Source of the DNA: Clostridia bacterium
GTDB lineage: Bacteria > Bacillota > Clostridia > Christensenellales > Aristaeellaceae
DNA: 64,000 nt
Assembly: GCA_017447185.1 (NCBI GenBank)
Contig: JAFSOC010000011.1
Location: forward strand, 1 to 64,000
Direction of reading: 5' to 3'
Shown here: positions 1 to 7,678 of the stretch, one piece after another
Numbering within the stretch: position 1 is the first letter of the stretch
Layout: each line of letters starts with the position of its first letter
The notes under the pieces: generated by a model
Database searches by the model: none
Seen by the model: only the letters and a program-made list of their open reading frames with translations
Told to the model about the DNA's origin: nothing
Made by a program: the position numbers and the translations under genes

Positions 1-53
1 AGAGCACATCGTTCACATCGATGGGGTCACTGGTTCGAGTCCAGTACAGACCA
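1..53 (+). tRNA. tRNA-Val(CAC), 3' part
   Basis: The 3' portion of a tRNA is cut by the left edge. The anticodon stem (7-11 with 19-23) encloses a seven-base loop with anticodon CAC at 14-16, which reads the valine codon GUG. A five-base variable loop and a T-arm with loop TTCGAGT (34-40) follow. The acceptor 3' strand is 46-52 and the discriminator base is A53. No CCA is encoded, because the bases after A53 are CAT. The 5' acceptor strand and most of the D-arm lie outside the window. Confidence 0.93.
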
Positions 54-55
54 CA

Positions 56-90
56 TAAGAAATACCACCCTTCACGGGTGGTATTTCTTA
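56..90. terminator. Perfect hairpin between tRNA-Val and the SDR gene
   Basis: A perfect 15-bp inverted repeat (56-70 with 76-90) has a five-base loop. It lies just after the tRNA and about 50 bases beyond the stop of the convergent SDR gene. Each arm begins with A or ends with T bases, so it could terminate transcription in both directions. No long U tract follows on the plus strand. Confidence 0.75.
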
Positions 91-142
91 TGTTATTTGT
101 CATGTGGATCCGTACCAGTGATCTATCAGCGATGTGAACACA

Positions 143-853
143 TCATGTTCTGTATTCCCATCCATGCTCCCCGTGATAAATCATAAGCCTTGTCATACCG
201 CCGTCAATGCAGATGTTCTCCCCTGTGATAAACCCCGCTTTTTCGGAACACAGGAACAGGACTGCTTCTGCGATATCCTCCGGCTTGCCGACCCGTCCCG
301 CAGGCTGCTGCAGCGCGTCCGCCCCGGAAATCTCACTTCCGGTTGTATCGATCCACCCGGGTGAAATACTGTTGACCCGCGCCTTCCCCGCCAGGCTGAC
401 CGCCATCGCGTGCGTCAGCGCGGCAATCCCGCCCTTCGCCGCAGTATAGCTTTCTGTCTGCGGCTGGCTCATCCGGTCCCGGGACGAGGAGATATTGATA
501 ACGGACGCTCCCGGAGCGAAATGCGGCTGCAGCAGTTTGGTCAGATAGAACGGCGCGGTGACACCGACCGCCAGGGCATAGGAGAATTCCTCCCAGGAGC
601 ACTCCTCCATTCCCTTCATCAGCGGCAGGGCATTGTTGATGAGGCAGTCAACAGAGCCGCTTTCCGCAATCACGGATTCCGCGAACCGTTCCAGGGATGC
701 TTTGTCGGAAACATCCCCGACAAACCAGTCGCCCGGCTGCCTGTCAATGATATGCACCCGGGCGCCCTCCCGCCGGAATGCGTCCGCCACGGCCGCTCCG
801 ATTCCACGGGCACCGCCGGTAATCACAGCAACTTTTCCCTCAAAAGCCTTCAT
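143..853 (-). CDS. SDR family NAD(P)-dependent oxidoreductase
   Basis: A classical short-chain dehydrogenase/reductase of 236 residues, the usual length. The cofactor motif TGGARGIG is at residues 12-19, and the catalytic set is the ISSS serine block (121-124), Tyr136 and Lys140. The structural motif after strand beta-4 reads NNAL rather than NNAG. The substrate cannot be read from sequence. I chose the internal ATG at 853 because GGGAGG sits just upstream of it; the frame stays open further 5' without a ribosome site. It is the last gene of a long same-strand run and ends near the hairpin at 56-90. Confidence 0.9.
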   Translation of the reverse strand: MKAFEGKVAVITGGARGIGAAVADAFRREGARVHIIDRQPGDWFVGDVSDKASLERFAESVIAESGSVDCLINNALPLMKGMEECSWEEFSYALAVGVTAPFYLTKLLQPHFAPGASVINISSSRDRMSQPQTESYTAAKGGIAALTHAMAVSLAGKARVNSISPGWIDTTGSEISGADALQQPAGRVGKPEDIAEAVLFLCSEKAGFITGENICIDGGMTRLMIYHGEHGWEYRT

Positions 854-885
854 TCCATACCTCCCGTTTTCCGGCCTTCCCGGCA

Positions 886-1326
886 TCACCGGATCAGGCC
901 GCCATGGAAAACACATTCATAAATCTGTTCTCCCCGGTAGCAGATGATTTCCCTGCCCTGGAACCATTCCGCTTCCCCTTTGACGGAACAGGCATAGGCG
1001 TAATCCCCGTTTTCATACTTTTCCGGCCCCCGGTACGGTATCTCTGCCGGGACATGCAGCAGCGCCTCCTTCAGGAAATCCCCGCTGAAAGGCCCTCCGG
1101 TAACCCGGCCGATATAATTCATGCTCCAGTACGGCACATCGGAAATCCACAATGCCTCTTCCCCGGCAAACAGTTCACCGCCGAGATAGGTATCATAGTA
1201 CATGAGATCCCCTTCCCGGTAAACCAGGTCGTGGGAACCGGTCCTGGATGCCTTTGTCTCCGCGCCTTTCCCGGCATAGGTCGCCTGCTTGGCCCGGATC
1301 AGGAACTCCACAATTCTTTTATTCAT
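886..1326 (-). CDS. DUF5680 domain-containing protein
   Basis: A 146-residue cytoplasmic protein recognised as DUF5680 by its order of segments: an N-terminal helix (FLIRAKQATYAGKG), then SRTGSHDLVYREGDLMYYD, then an aromatic-rich core with WISDVPYWSMNYIGRV. Function is unknown. The start is the ATG preceded by GGAGGAGAAATT. It overlaps the 3' end of the upstream YggS-family gene by 8 bases, so the two are probably translationally coupled. The name rests on family recall; the open frame and ribosome site are clear. Confidence 0.8.
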   Translation of the reverse strand: MNKRIVEFLIRAKQATYAGKGAETKASRTGSHDLVYREGDLMYYDTYLGGELFAGEEALWISDVPYWSMNYIGRVTGGPFSGDFLKEALLHVPAEIPYRGPEKYENGDYAYACSVKGEAEWFQGREIICYRGEQIYECVFHGGLIR

Positions 1327-2065
1327 AATTTCTCCTCCCAAAAATCGCCGTCCCCACACGGACCATCGTGGCGCCTTCTTCAACAGCCACCTCAAAGTCT
1401 CCCGTCATTCCCATGGAAAGAACCGGTCCGCGGAAATCCGGATCCGTTACCGAAAGCAGTTCCTTCGCGGCCAGTTCCTTTGCGAGGCTGTTCAGGCCGC
1501 GGAAGTAAACCCGGTTCGTTTCCGGTTCTTCGGTAAAGGGCGCGGACGTCATGAGGCCCAGCACCCGCACATGGGAAAACGAGGCGATCTCCTGCGCCGC
1601 CCGGATCACGCCGTCCGGATCGAAGCCCCATTTGCTTTCTTCCCCGGCGATATTGACCTCCAGGAGGATCCGCATCACCTGCTCCCGTTTGGCCGCTTCC
1701 TTCTCAATCTGCTCCGCCAGCGGCACCGAATCCACCGAGTGTATCAGCGCGGCCCTGCCGATCAGGTATTTCACCTTGTTTTTCTGCAGGTGCCCGATCA
1801 TATGCCACCGGATCGGCCTGCTTTCCACCAGGCTGTTGTTCTCTTCGATCTTCTGCGTCAGTTCCTGGACATAGTTTTCCCCGAAATCTTCCGCTCCGGC
1901 CGCGCCGGCCTCCAGGATGTCCGAAAAAGGCTTCAGCTTGCTGACGGCAATCAGGGTCACATCCTCCGGGCGGCGGCCGCTTCTTTCACAGGCAGTCTTT
2001 ATCCTGCCGCGGACAAACTGCAGATTGTCCGCAATGCTGAAACAATCTTCCCTTTCCTCGTTCAT
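1319..2065 (-). CDS. YggS family pyridoxal phosphate enzyme (PLP homeostasis protein)
   Basis: A 248-residue single-domain protein of the fold-type III PLP family (YggS/PROSC), which buffers free pyridoxal phosphate and has no established enzyme reaction. The PLP lysine is K43 in AVSKLKP. The family blocks FGENYVQE, WHMIGHLQKNKVK and the phosphate-binding end SMGMTGDFEVAVEEG are all present. AAGGAGTGAG precedes the ATG at 2065. In many Gram-positives this gene lies near division genes; here it sits between an Mbeg1-like gene and a DUF5680 gene. Confidence 0.93.
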   Translation of the reverse strand: MNEEREDCFSIADNLQFVRGRIKTACERSGRRPEDVTLIAVSKLKPFSDILEAGAAGAEDFGENYVQELTQKIEENNSLVESRPIRWHMIGHLQKNKVKYLIGRAALIHSVDSVPLAEQIEKEAAKREQVMRILLEVNIAGEESKWGFDPDGVIRAAQEIASFSHVRVLGLMTSAPFTEEPETNRVYFRGLNSLAKELAAKELLSVTDPDFRGPVLSMGMTGDFEVAVEEGATMVRVGTAIFGRRNYE

Positions 2066-2130
2066 CAGGCAAACTCACTCCTTATCGAAAATCCGCTGCC
2101 CGGCACTTTTCGCCGCCGCGGCAGCCGGCA

Positions 2131-3243
2131 TCAGTTTTTGAAAAACCTGGATGCAAGATACTCTGTCACCGTCTGCCCGCCGCTGGCACCCAGCTGCTGC
2201 AGGCAGGACAGGATCTCCATCTGCTTTTCCTTTGGCATCTTCCGGAGCGTGCCCAGCATGACTTCAGCGCTTTTCCATTTCTGCTGACTGATCTCGCTGA
2301 AACTGTCGGCCCCGGTGGATTCAAACAGGGAAAAAATAATCTCGGTAAAGGACTGCCGGTCCGCCTCGCTCATCTGGCCCAGCCAGTCACCCAGGGATTT
2401 CCGGACCAGCCGGCTGGTTTTCGTCAGTTCCGCCGGAACGAAGTGATTCCCCGATACATTCCAGCTGAACCCGTCATGCTGCAGGATGCCGGATTGGCTG
2501 CTTTTGACCACATGATGTTTCGCGGAAGAAGACAGCAGCAGACCGATGATGGATGTTTCCGGGATAATGCTGATCACCCGGGGAAGGATATGCTGGTACC
2601 CTTCGGCCTGGAGCGTTTCCTGCTGAAAACCGGGACCGTCATTGGAATACACCGCAAGAATGCGGTCCTGAACCTCCTGCCTGCAGAAGGCAGCCGCATA
2701 TATCGCCAGGTTCCCGCCCTTGGAGTGTCCTCCGACGCGCAGGCTGCCCGGAAAATCCCCGCCGACCTGATCCAGGTACCGGATCGCCCGGCGCTGCCCT
2801 TCTGTCTCCGGCATGAAGCTGAGATTGAAATCTTCCTTCCAGCCCACCAGGGTTCCGTCCGTCCCGCGGAATGCGATAAAAGCGGTCCGGTCCGGCAGCA
2901 GGATGGTAACCGCCGCGAACTGCATGTCCCGGTCGGTTTCGGTTTCATCCAGGTACCGGCACAGCCGGATGTCCCTGTAGCGGGCGCCGCAGAGCATTTT
3001 CTCCATCAGCAGCGGCGCTTTGGCCGTAAAGGATTTGTTCGCGAGAATCTCCTCATGCGTATGGCGGCGGAAGAAGGCCTGGCAGGCATCCTGCAGGGAG
3101 ACTTCTCCTCCGTCCATGGAAAGGATCCCGTCGAAATCCGTATAGGCAAGCTCAGAAAGAACCAGGTTGTCCACTTCATTGAAAGGATCGGCGTCAAAAG
3201 AGAGGTCGCACCGCCACTCCAGGTAGTCAAAGATATTTCCCAT
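2131..3243 (-). CDS. Mbeg1-like (DUF2974) alpha/beta-hydrolase family protein
   Basis: A 370-residue protein of the Mbeg1/DUF2974 family, an alpha/beta-hydrolase fold related to class 3 lipases. It has the N-terminal block LVLSELAYTDFDG, the strand AFRGTDGT (124-131), and the nucleophile elbow GHSKGG (172-177, Ser174). The C-terminal region is mostly helical, and no signal peptide is visible. Lipid or ester hydrolysis is likely from the fold, but the substrate is unknown. It lies 18 bases downstream of a GNAT gene on the same strand. Confidence 0.82.
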   Translation of the reverse strand: MGNIFDYLEWRCDLSFDADPFNEVDNLVLSELAYTDFDGILSMDGGEVSLQDACQAFFRRHTHEEILANKSFTAKAPLLMEKMLCGARYRDIRLCRYLDETETDRDMQFAAVTILLPDRTAFIAFRGTDGTLVGWKEDFNLSFMPETEGQRRAIRYLDQVGGDFPGSLRVGGHSKGGNLAIYAAAFCRQEVQDRILAVYSNDGPGFQQETLQAEGYQHILPRVISIIPETSIIGLLLSSSAKHHVVKSSQSGILQHDGFSWNVSGNHFVPAELTKTSRLVRKSLGDWLGQMSEADRQSFTEIIFSLFESTGADSFSEISQQKWKSAEVMLGTLRKMPKEKQMEILSCLQQLGASGGQTVTEYLASRFFKN

Positions 3244-3261
3244 AATGATTTCTTCCCTTCC

Positions 3262-3819
3262 TTATCCGGAAGTCCGTTCCGACCGCAGGATGGAGTACCA
3301 GCTTGCATCGCAGATGCCCGTGTTGTTCCGGTCCGCAGCCCGTCTTGTTCCCTCGTACTTCATTCCGCAGTGCTTCATGACCATTCCCGAATGGGGATTG
3401 TTGGGATCGTGATAGGAGCAGATACTGTTCGCCCGGACCTCATCAAAGAAAAAGTCAATCACCGCCTGCGCGGCTTCAGACATGATTCCCTGGTGCCACC
3501 AGGCCTTTCCGAGGCAGTACCCGATCTGCACCGATTCCAGATCGTCGTTCGCCAGGCCGTGAATGGTCCCGATCGGGTCATCCCCGCTTTCTTTCAGGGT
3601 AATGGCCCAGTGGTAATAATCCGGCTTTTCATAGAGGGGAAGCCAGGTTCCGATAATATGCCTCGTCACTTCCGGGTCTGTATGCACAGGCCAGGTCAGG
3701 AACCGGGTAACCTCCGGATCGGAGGCCCAGTTCCTGTACATGGTGTCCGCGTCGGACAGCATCAGCCGCCGCAGCACCAGTCTCCCGGTTTCCAGTTTCT
3801 GTGTTCCGCAATGATTCAT
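3262..3819 (-). CDS. GNAT family N-acetyltransferase (RimJ/RimL type)
   Basis: A 185-residue acetyltransferase. The start LETGRLVLRRL is the typical RimJ/RimL/SpeG-like opening that leads into beta-1. The acetyl-CoA loop is WWHQGIMSEA, a slightly divergent version of the Q/R-x-x-G-x-G/A motif. The acceptor substrate is unknown. GAGAGG lies eight bases before the ATG. It sits between the ADA-like gene and the Mbeg1-like gene in a same-strand run. Confidence 0.88.
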   Translation of the reverse strand: MNHCGTQKLETGRLVLRRLMLSDADTMYRNWASDPEVTRFLTWPVHTDPEVTRHIIGTWLPLYEKPDYYHWAITLKESGDDPIGTIHGLANDDLESVQIGYCLGKAWWHQGIMSEAAQAVIDFFFDEVRANSICSYHDPNNPHSGMVMKHCGMKYEGTRRAADRNNTGICDASWYSILRSERTSG

Positions 3820-3861
3820 AGTGCAGGCCTCTCTGTTCGTCTCATATCTGCGTCCGGATCC

Positions 3862-6303
3862 TTATCTGTTTTCCTCCGCCGCCAGAATTTCCTCCGCGCT
3901 TCCCATCTTCTGTACATAGCCGTCCAGCATCTTTGCCTTCTCCGTCAGTCCGCGGGACCGCGGGTTGATATAGATCCGGTGACGGTTGCTGCTGTTGCGT
4001 GCCTGCTGGATCAGGTTCAGCGCGGCGGAGTTTCCGTCAAACGCCAGCAGTACGGAAGGCCTGTTCCGGAAGACTTCGTAGGAAACGCTCTTATACAGGC
4101 CGAGCCCGGAGCTCTCGATGGAGATCAGGATCCCGACGCCTGCCGCGCGGAGCACCTCCGCCGCCGTCCGCGGCAGCCGGTTGGGCACCACGGCGCACAC
4201 CCTGAACCGCCCCGCCGCCTGCCGGACCAGGTATCCCTCCTGCCCCAGCAGCGTATGGCCGATCACAAAGAAGACCTTCTCCGGATCCGCCTTCACCAGC
4301 AGTTCGTCGATCAGCGCACGGTCTTCTTTCCGGATCGTCGTCCGACGGGCATTGCTGTTGAAGCTGCCGCCGCAGATCACGATGGGGAGCATACCCTCCG
4401 GCAGCACCGCCAGCCGGTCCTTCAGGGCTTCCTCCGCACTGACGGTCTTTCCGGACTGATGCAGGATAATACCCGGCTTGCCGGTCTTCTCCAGCACATG
4501 TTCATAGTACTGCTCGATATCGTTCCCGGCGCATGCCTGCCGGAAGCGGGCCTGTTTCCCTTCAAACGTCCTGATGCTGGCCTCCAGCAGTTCATCCTCT
4601 CCCTGCCGCATCCGCCGCAGTTCTTTCGTCCCGAGCCCCAGCAGTTTTTCCAGGCTCAGTTCCTCATCGATGGAGTTGGTTCCGTACAGCGCGCCGCCGT
4701 CCGTTCCCTGCACGCAGCGGACCCCCGCCTGCAGGTACTGCCGCAGGGGATATTTTTCCAGGGAGCTCAGGTTGTTCAGCCGCACATTTGAGGTGATCTG
4801 GAATTCAAGGGTCACATTGTTTTCCCGCATTTCCTCCAGCAGTTTTTTGCCCTTCGCGCTCTGCAGGTTGCAGGTATACAGTCCGTGGCCGATCCGCAGG
4901 GGCGGCATCTCCTGTCCCGGGGCCAGGGCTTCCTTCACGCAGTGGATACTGTTTGCCACGTTGTCCCGCAGGCTGTCGTTCTCCCCTGCGTGAATGCGGA
5001 TCACGAACCCGGGATGATCCCCGGCCAGCGCAGTCAGTTCCCGAATCACACCGCGGAGCTCCAGGATATCGTTGATCTCCTCGCCGATAATATCCGCGCC
5101 GGCCACATACGGATCATCCGCGACGGCCCGCAGACACCGCAGGTTTTCCGCCAGGTAATCCGCCGGGGTCATGCGGTCCTGCACAATGGTCAGGGGAACC
5201 CGGCGGATTCCCGCCAGGAAGCGGAGCAGTACGCCGGTCTCCCGGGTGACCTGCGGCATGATCTCATGGATCTCCCGCAGCCTGGCCGGGAAAAGTGCGC
5301 TGTTCAGCAGCGCCGTATCGGAAATCTCCGCGTATTCGATCCCGTACCGCCTGTAAGTCCGGGCAATCCACAGCAGCAGGTCCTGGAACAGCGTATTCCG
5401 GCAGTACCGGTCTACCTCCCGGTCCTGCTGCATTTTTTCCGCATAAGCCCGCACTTCCGGATCGGGAATCCCGGCGGGATTGATCCCGCTAAAATGGAAG
5501 TCGGAAGGCTTTCCGCGGGTGAATACATAGCGGTACAGGTACACCTTCTCCAGATCGGCAAAAACCGCCTGGCCATCTTTCGGAATGGTCAGGGAATTCC
5601 GGATGCGGCCGATGTTTTCCGCCGCATGCTTCGGATTGCCGAGGATCAGGTCCGCGAAATTAATAAACGTGAAATCGTCGATCCGGCGTTCCCTGTGGCG
5701 TCCGGTCAGAACGGTATCCCCCAGCTTCTCCTCCGCCGCCCTGCGGGCCTCTTCCAGCCTGGAAACCTGTTCCGCCGTGCATTTCAGCCCCAGCTTCTTG
5801 ATATAGTAATACGGATACCGGATCTGGTGGATCAGGCCCAGCGCGATCAGCACGTCCGGCGGCAGGTTGCCGTTCATATGTGTGTGCAGGTCCGTCCGGA
5901 ACTTGCAGTCGCTGCGGATATAGGTCTTCACGATCGTTTTTTCGACGCCCAGCCGGTAATCCTTCGTCTGGCTCATCAGCGTCTTGGAAATGGCAGGAAT
6001 GGATGCCTTCAGCTCCACCCGTCCGTCCGGGTAGATATTGGCAATCTTCGTATTGCCCAGGCGCAGGATATACATCCGCTCGTTGTTTCCGTCAAAGTAA
6101 CAGGGGATCTCGTCCCGGATGACCTTCAGGCCGTTTTCGTCCGTGCCGGTTTCCAGTCCGCACAGCACGGCCAGGTTCGTAATCAGGTTGCCGGTCCGGT
6201 GGTTCGGCGTATGGATCTCATAGAACAGGCGTTCTCCCTGCAGATACAGTTCCACGGCCAGGTCCTTTTCCCGGTCCAGGTAGAATTTACGGAAGAAGAT
6301 CAT
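3862..6303 (-). CDS. Adenosine deaminase-like amidohydrolase fused to a C-terminal Rossmann/SLOG-like domain
   Basis: An 813-residue protein, more than twice the length of a normal adenosine deaminase (about 330-350). Residues 1-130 are an unassigned beta-rich N-terminal region. Residues 135-600 carry every adenosine-deaminase metal and catalytic motif: H140-T-H142, HAGE at 438-441, the GHG histidine H473, TSN at 505-507 and Asp535 in GTDGG. In classical enzymes that last motif reads TDDP. Large helical insertions separate the motifs. Residues 636-805 look like a separate Rossmann or SLOG-like nucleotide-binding domain, with CGGS at its first turn and alternating hydrophobic strands. The start follows AAGGAAAAGGA, seven bases after the upstream ABC ATPase. 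The substrate is unknown; adenosine or a related nucleotide is a guess. Confidence 0.75.
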   Translation of the reverse strand: MIFFRKFYLDREKDLAVELYLQGERLFYEIHTPNHRTGNLITNLAVLCGLETGTDENGLKVIRDEIPCYFDGNNERMYILRLGNTKIANIYPDGRVELKASIPAISKTLMSQTKDYRLGVEKTIVKTYIRSDCKFRTDLHTHMNGNLPPDVLIALGLIHQIRYPYYYIKKLGLKCTAEQVSRLEEARRAAEEKLGDTVLTGRHRERRIDDFTFINFADLILGNPKHAAENIGRIRNSLTIPKDGQAVFADLEKVYLYRYVFTRGKPSDFHFSGINPAGIPDPEVRAYAEKMQQDREVDRYCRNTLFQDLLLWIARTYRRYGIEYAEISDTALLNSALFPARLREIHEIMPQVTRETGVLLRFLAGIRRVPLTIVQDRMTPADYLAENLRCLRAVADDPYVAGADIIGEEINDILELRGVIRELTALAGDHPGFVIRIHAGENDSLRDNVANSIHCVKEALAPGQEMPPLRIGHGLYTCNLQSAKGKKLLEEMRENNVTLEFQITSNVRLNNLSSLEKYPLRQYLQAGVRCVQGTDGGALYGTNSIDEELSLEKLLGLGTKELRRMRQGEDELLEASIRTFEGKQARFRQACAGNDIEQYYEHVLEKTGKPGIILHQSGKTVSAEEALKDRLAVLPEGMLPIVICGGSFNSNARRTTIRKEDRALIDELLVKADPEKVFFVIGHTLLGQEGYLVRQAAGRFRVCAVVPNRLPRTAAEVLRAAGVGILISIESSGLGLYKSVSYEVFRNRPSVLLAFDGNSAALNLIQQARNSSNRHRIYINPRSRGLTEKAKMLDGYVQKMGSAEEILAAEENR

Positions 6304-6309
6304 TCGTTC

Positions 6310-7407
6310 TCAGTCCTTTTCCTTGCGAATCCGAAGAATAATCCGGTTGGGGTATTCCCTGTCATCGGTGTAGAAATACTGCTGTTCCGTAAAAGTGCTG
6401 CTCAGCACTTCCAGCTCCAGGGCGCGGTCCTGCCCGAATACGTCGTATTCCGGACCGTTCCAGCGGACGTTCATCACTGCGCCTTCCTCTTCCGAATACT
6501 CAATAGCGGTATGAATCTGCGGCGCCTCCAGGATGGGAAGCAGCAGGTTATGCACCAGTTCCTCAAAGGCCAGGCGGATGCGGGCGCCTGTCTTCCAGGG
6601 AATCTGGTTCTTGCTGCAGTAGCGGTCGATTTCGCTGGCCGCACCCCGGAAATCATAATCCTTGCTTTCAATTTCAAGTTCGAGTACTTTCAGCCTGCGG
6701 ATAAACCGGCGGGTGTTTTCCCGCTGCGGGTTTTCAAAGATCTGCTCCGGCGACCCGTCCTCATAGATACCGCCTTCGTCCATGTAGAACACACGGTTAC
6801 TGATCGCCCGGGCGAAGCTCATTTCGTGGGTCACGATCATCATCGTCTTCCCGGTCTTTGCCAGGTCCCGGATAACGGATTGAACCTCCTCCACCATGGT
6901 CGGGTCCAGCGCACTTGTGGGCTCGTCAAACAGGATGATTTCCGGATCCATCGCCAACGCCCGGGCGATGGCAATCCGCTGCTTCTGCCCGCCGGACAGC
7001 TCATCCGGATAGTTCAGCGCCTTTTCCGCCAGGCCCACCATGCGCAGCAGACGCATCCCTTCGTCATAGGCTTTCTGCTTCTCCCAGCCCAACAGTTCCA
7101 TCGGTGCGAACATGATGTTTTCGATCACCGTCATATGGCCGAACAGGTTGAAGGACTGGAACACCATGCCCAGCTTCCGGCGCACTTTTCCCAGGTCGCA
7201 CTTCGGGTCCGTCACATCCACGCCGTTGACCCAGATATGCCCTGACGTTGGTTTCTCCAGCATATTGATGCAGCGCAGGAGTGTGCTCTTGCCCGTACCT
7301 GAGGGACCGATCACGGAGATGATATCGCCCTCGTCGATCTCCACGGATACGTCTTCCAGGGGCGTAACATTCGCATATGCCTTTTTCAGGTGTTCGATCT
7401 TAATCAT
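6310..7407 (-). CDS. Polar amino-acid ABC transporter ATPase with an RsbW-like C-terminal extension
   Basis: The first 240 residues are a GlnQ/HisP-type ATPase: Walker A GPSGTGKS (34-41), signature LSGGQ (137-141), Walker B IILFDE (157-162) and switch histidine H194. A normal subunit ends near residue 245, but this one continues to 365. The tail contains FEELVHN (281-287), resembling the N-box helix of GHKL/RsbW anti-sigma kinases, and ends in beta-strands. Its function is unknown. The gene overlaps the permease 3' end by 8 bases and is followed after 6 bases by the ADA-like gene, so all are probably co-transcribed. Confidence 0.88.
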   Translation of the reverse strand: MIKIEHLKKAYANVTPLEDVSVEIDEGDIISVIGPSGTGKSTLLRCINMLEKPTSGHIWVNGVDVTDPKCDLGKVRRKLGMVFQSFNLFGHMTVIENIMFAPMELLGWEKQKAYDEGMRLLRMVGLAEKALNYPDELSGGQKQRIAIARALAMDPEIILFDEPTSALDPTMVEEVQSVIRDLAKTGKTMMIVTHEMSFARAISNRVFYMDEGGIYEDGSPEQIFENPQRENTRRFIRRLKVLELEIESKDYDFRGAASEIDRYCSKNQIPWKTGARIRLAFEELVHNLLLPILEAPQIHTAIEYSEEEGAVMNVRWNGPEYDVFGQDRALELEVLSSTFTEQQYFYTDDREYPNRIILRIRKEKD

Positions 7408-7666
7408 GCCGGTTCACCCCCTTCAGAACGGTCTCTGATGTCCGCCGCCGCGGGTTCACCCGGATCTGGATCCTGCCCACGAAGAACGCCAGCAGGTCTT
7501 CCAGCAGGAAATAGATAACCGTAATCGCAATCAGGGGGAAGAAGGCCTCATAGGTACGGCTGCGCACGATATCGCCCATCTTCGTCAGGTCCTGCACCGC
7601 GATATAGCCGACAATGGACGTGGCCTTGATGAGGCTCACAATTTCACCCTGGTACGGCGGCAGCAC
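7400..7666 (-). pseudogene. C-terminal part of the amino-acid ABC permease, downstream of an in-frame amber codon
   Basis: This segment continues, in the same reading frame, the permease that stops at 7679-7681. It holds the end of the EAA-type loop and the last transmembrane segments (PPYQGEIVSLIKATSIVGY, then FFPLIAITVIYFLLEDLLA). It could initiate at a GTG at 7666, but alone it lacks most of the permease core and has no convincing ribosome site. It is therefore annotated as the 3' part of a disrupted gene. Readthrough would restore a 748-residue fusion. Confidence 0.75.
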
Positions 7667-7678
7667 ATGGGGCAGTGC

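Noticed and set aside
3862-6303. Annotation as a RADAR defence system (RdrB)
   Set aside because: ADA motifs and large size fit loosely, but no RdrA-type ATPase gene is next to it and the neighbours are amino-acid transporter genes. Kept only as a comparison in the findings.
2443-7245. Two plus-strand frames of about 780 codons each opposite the ADA-like and ABC genes
   Set aside because: Translations are low-complexity (Arg, Pro, His, Gln-rich), without domains or ribosome sites, and lie antisense to well-supported genes.
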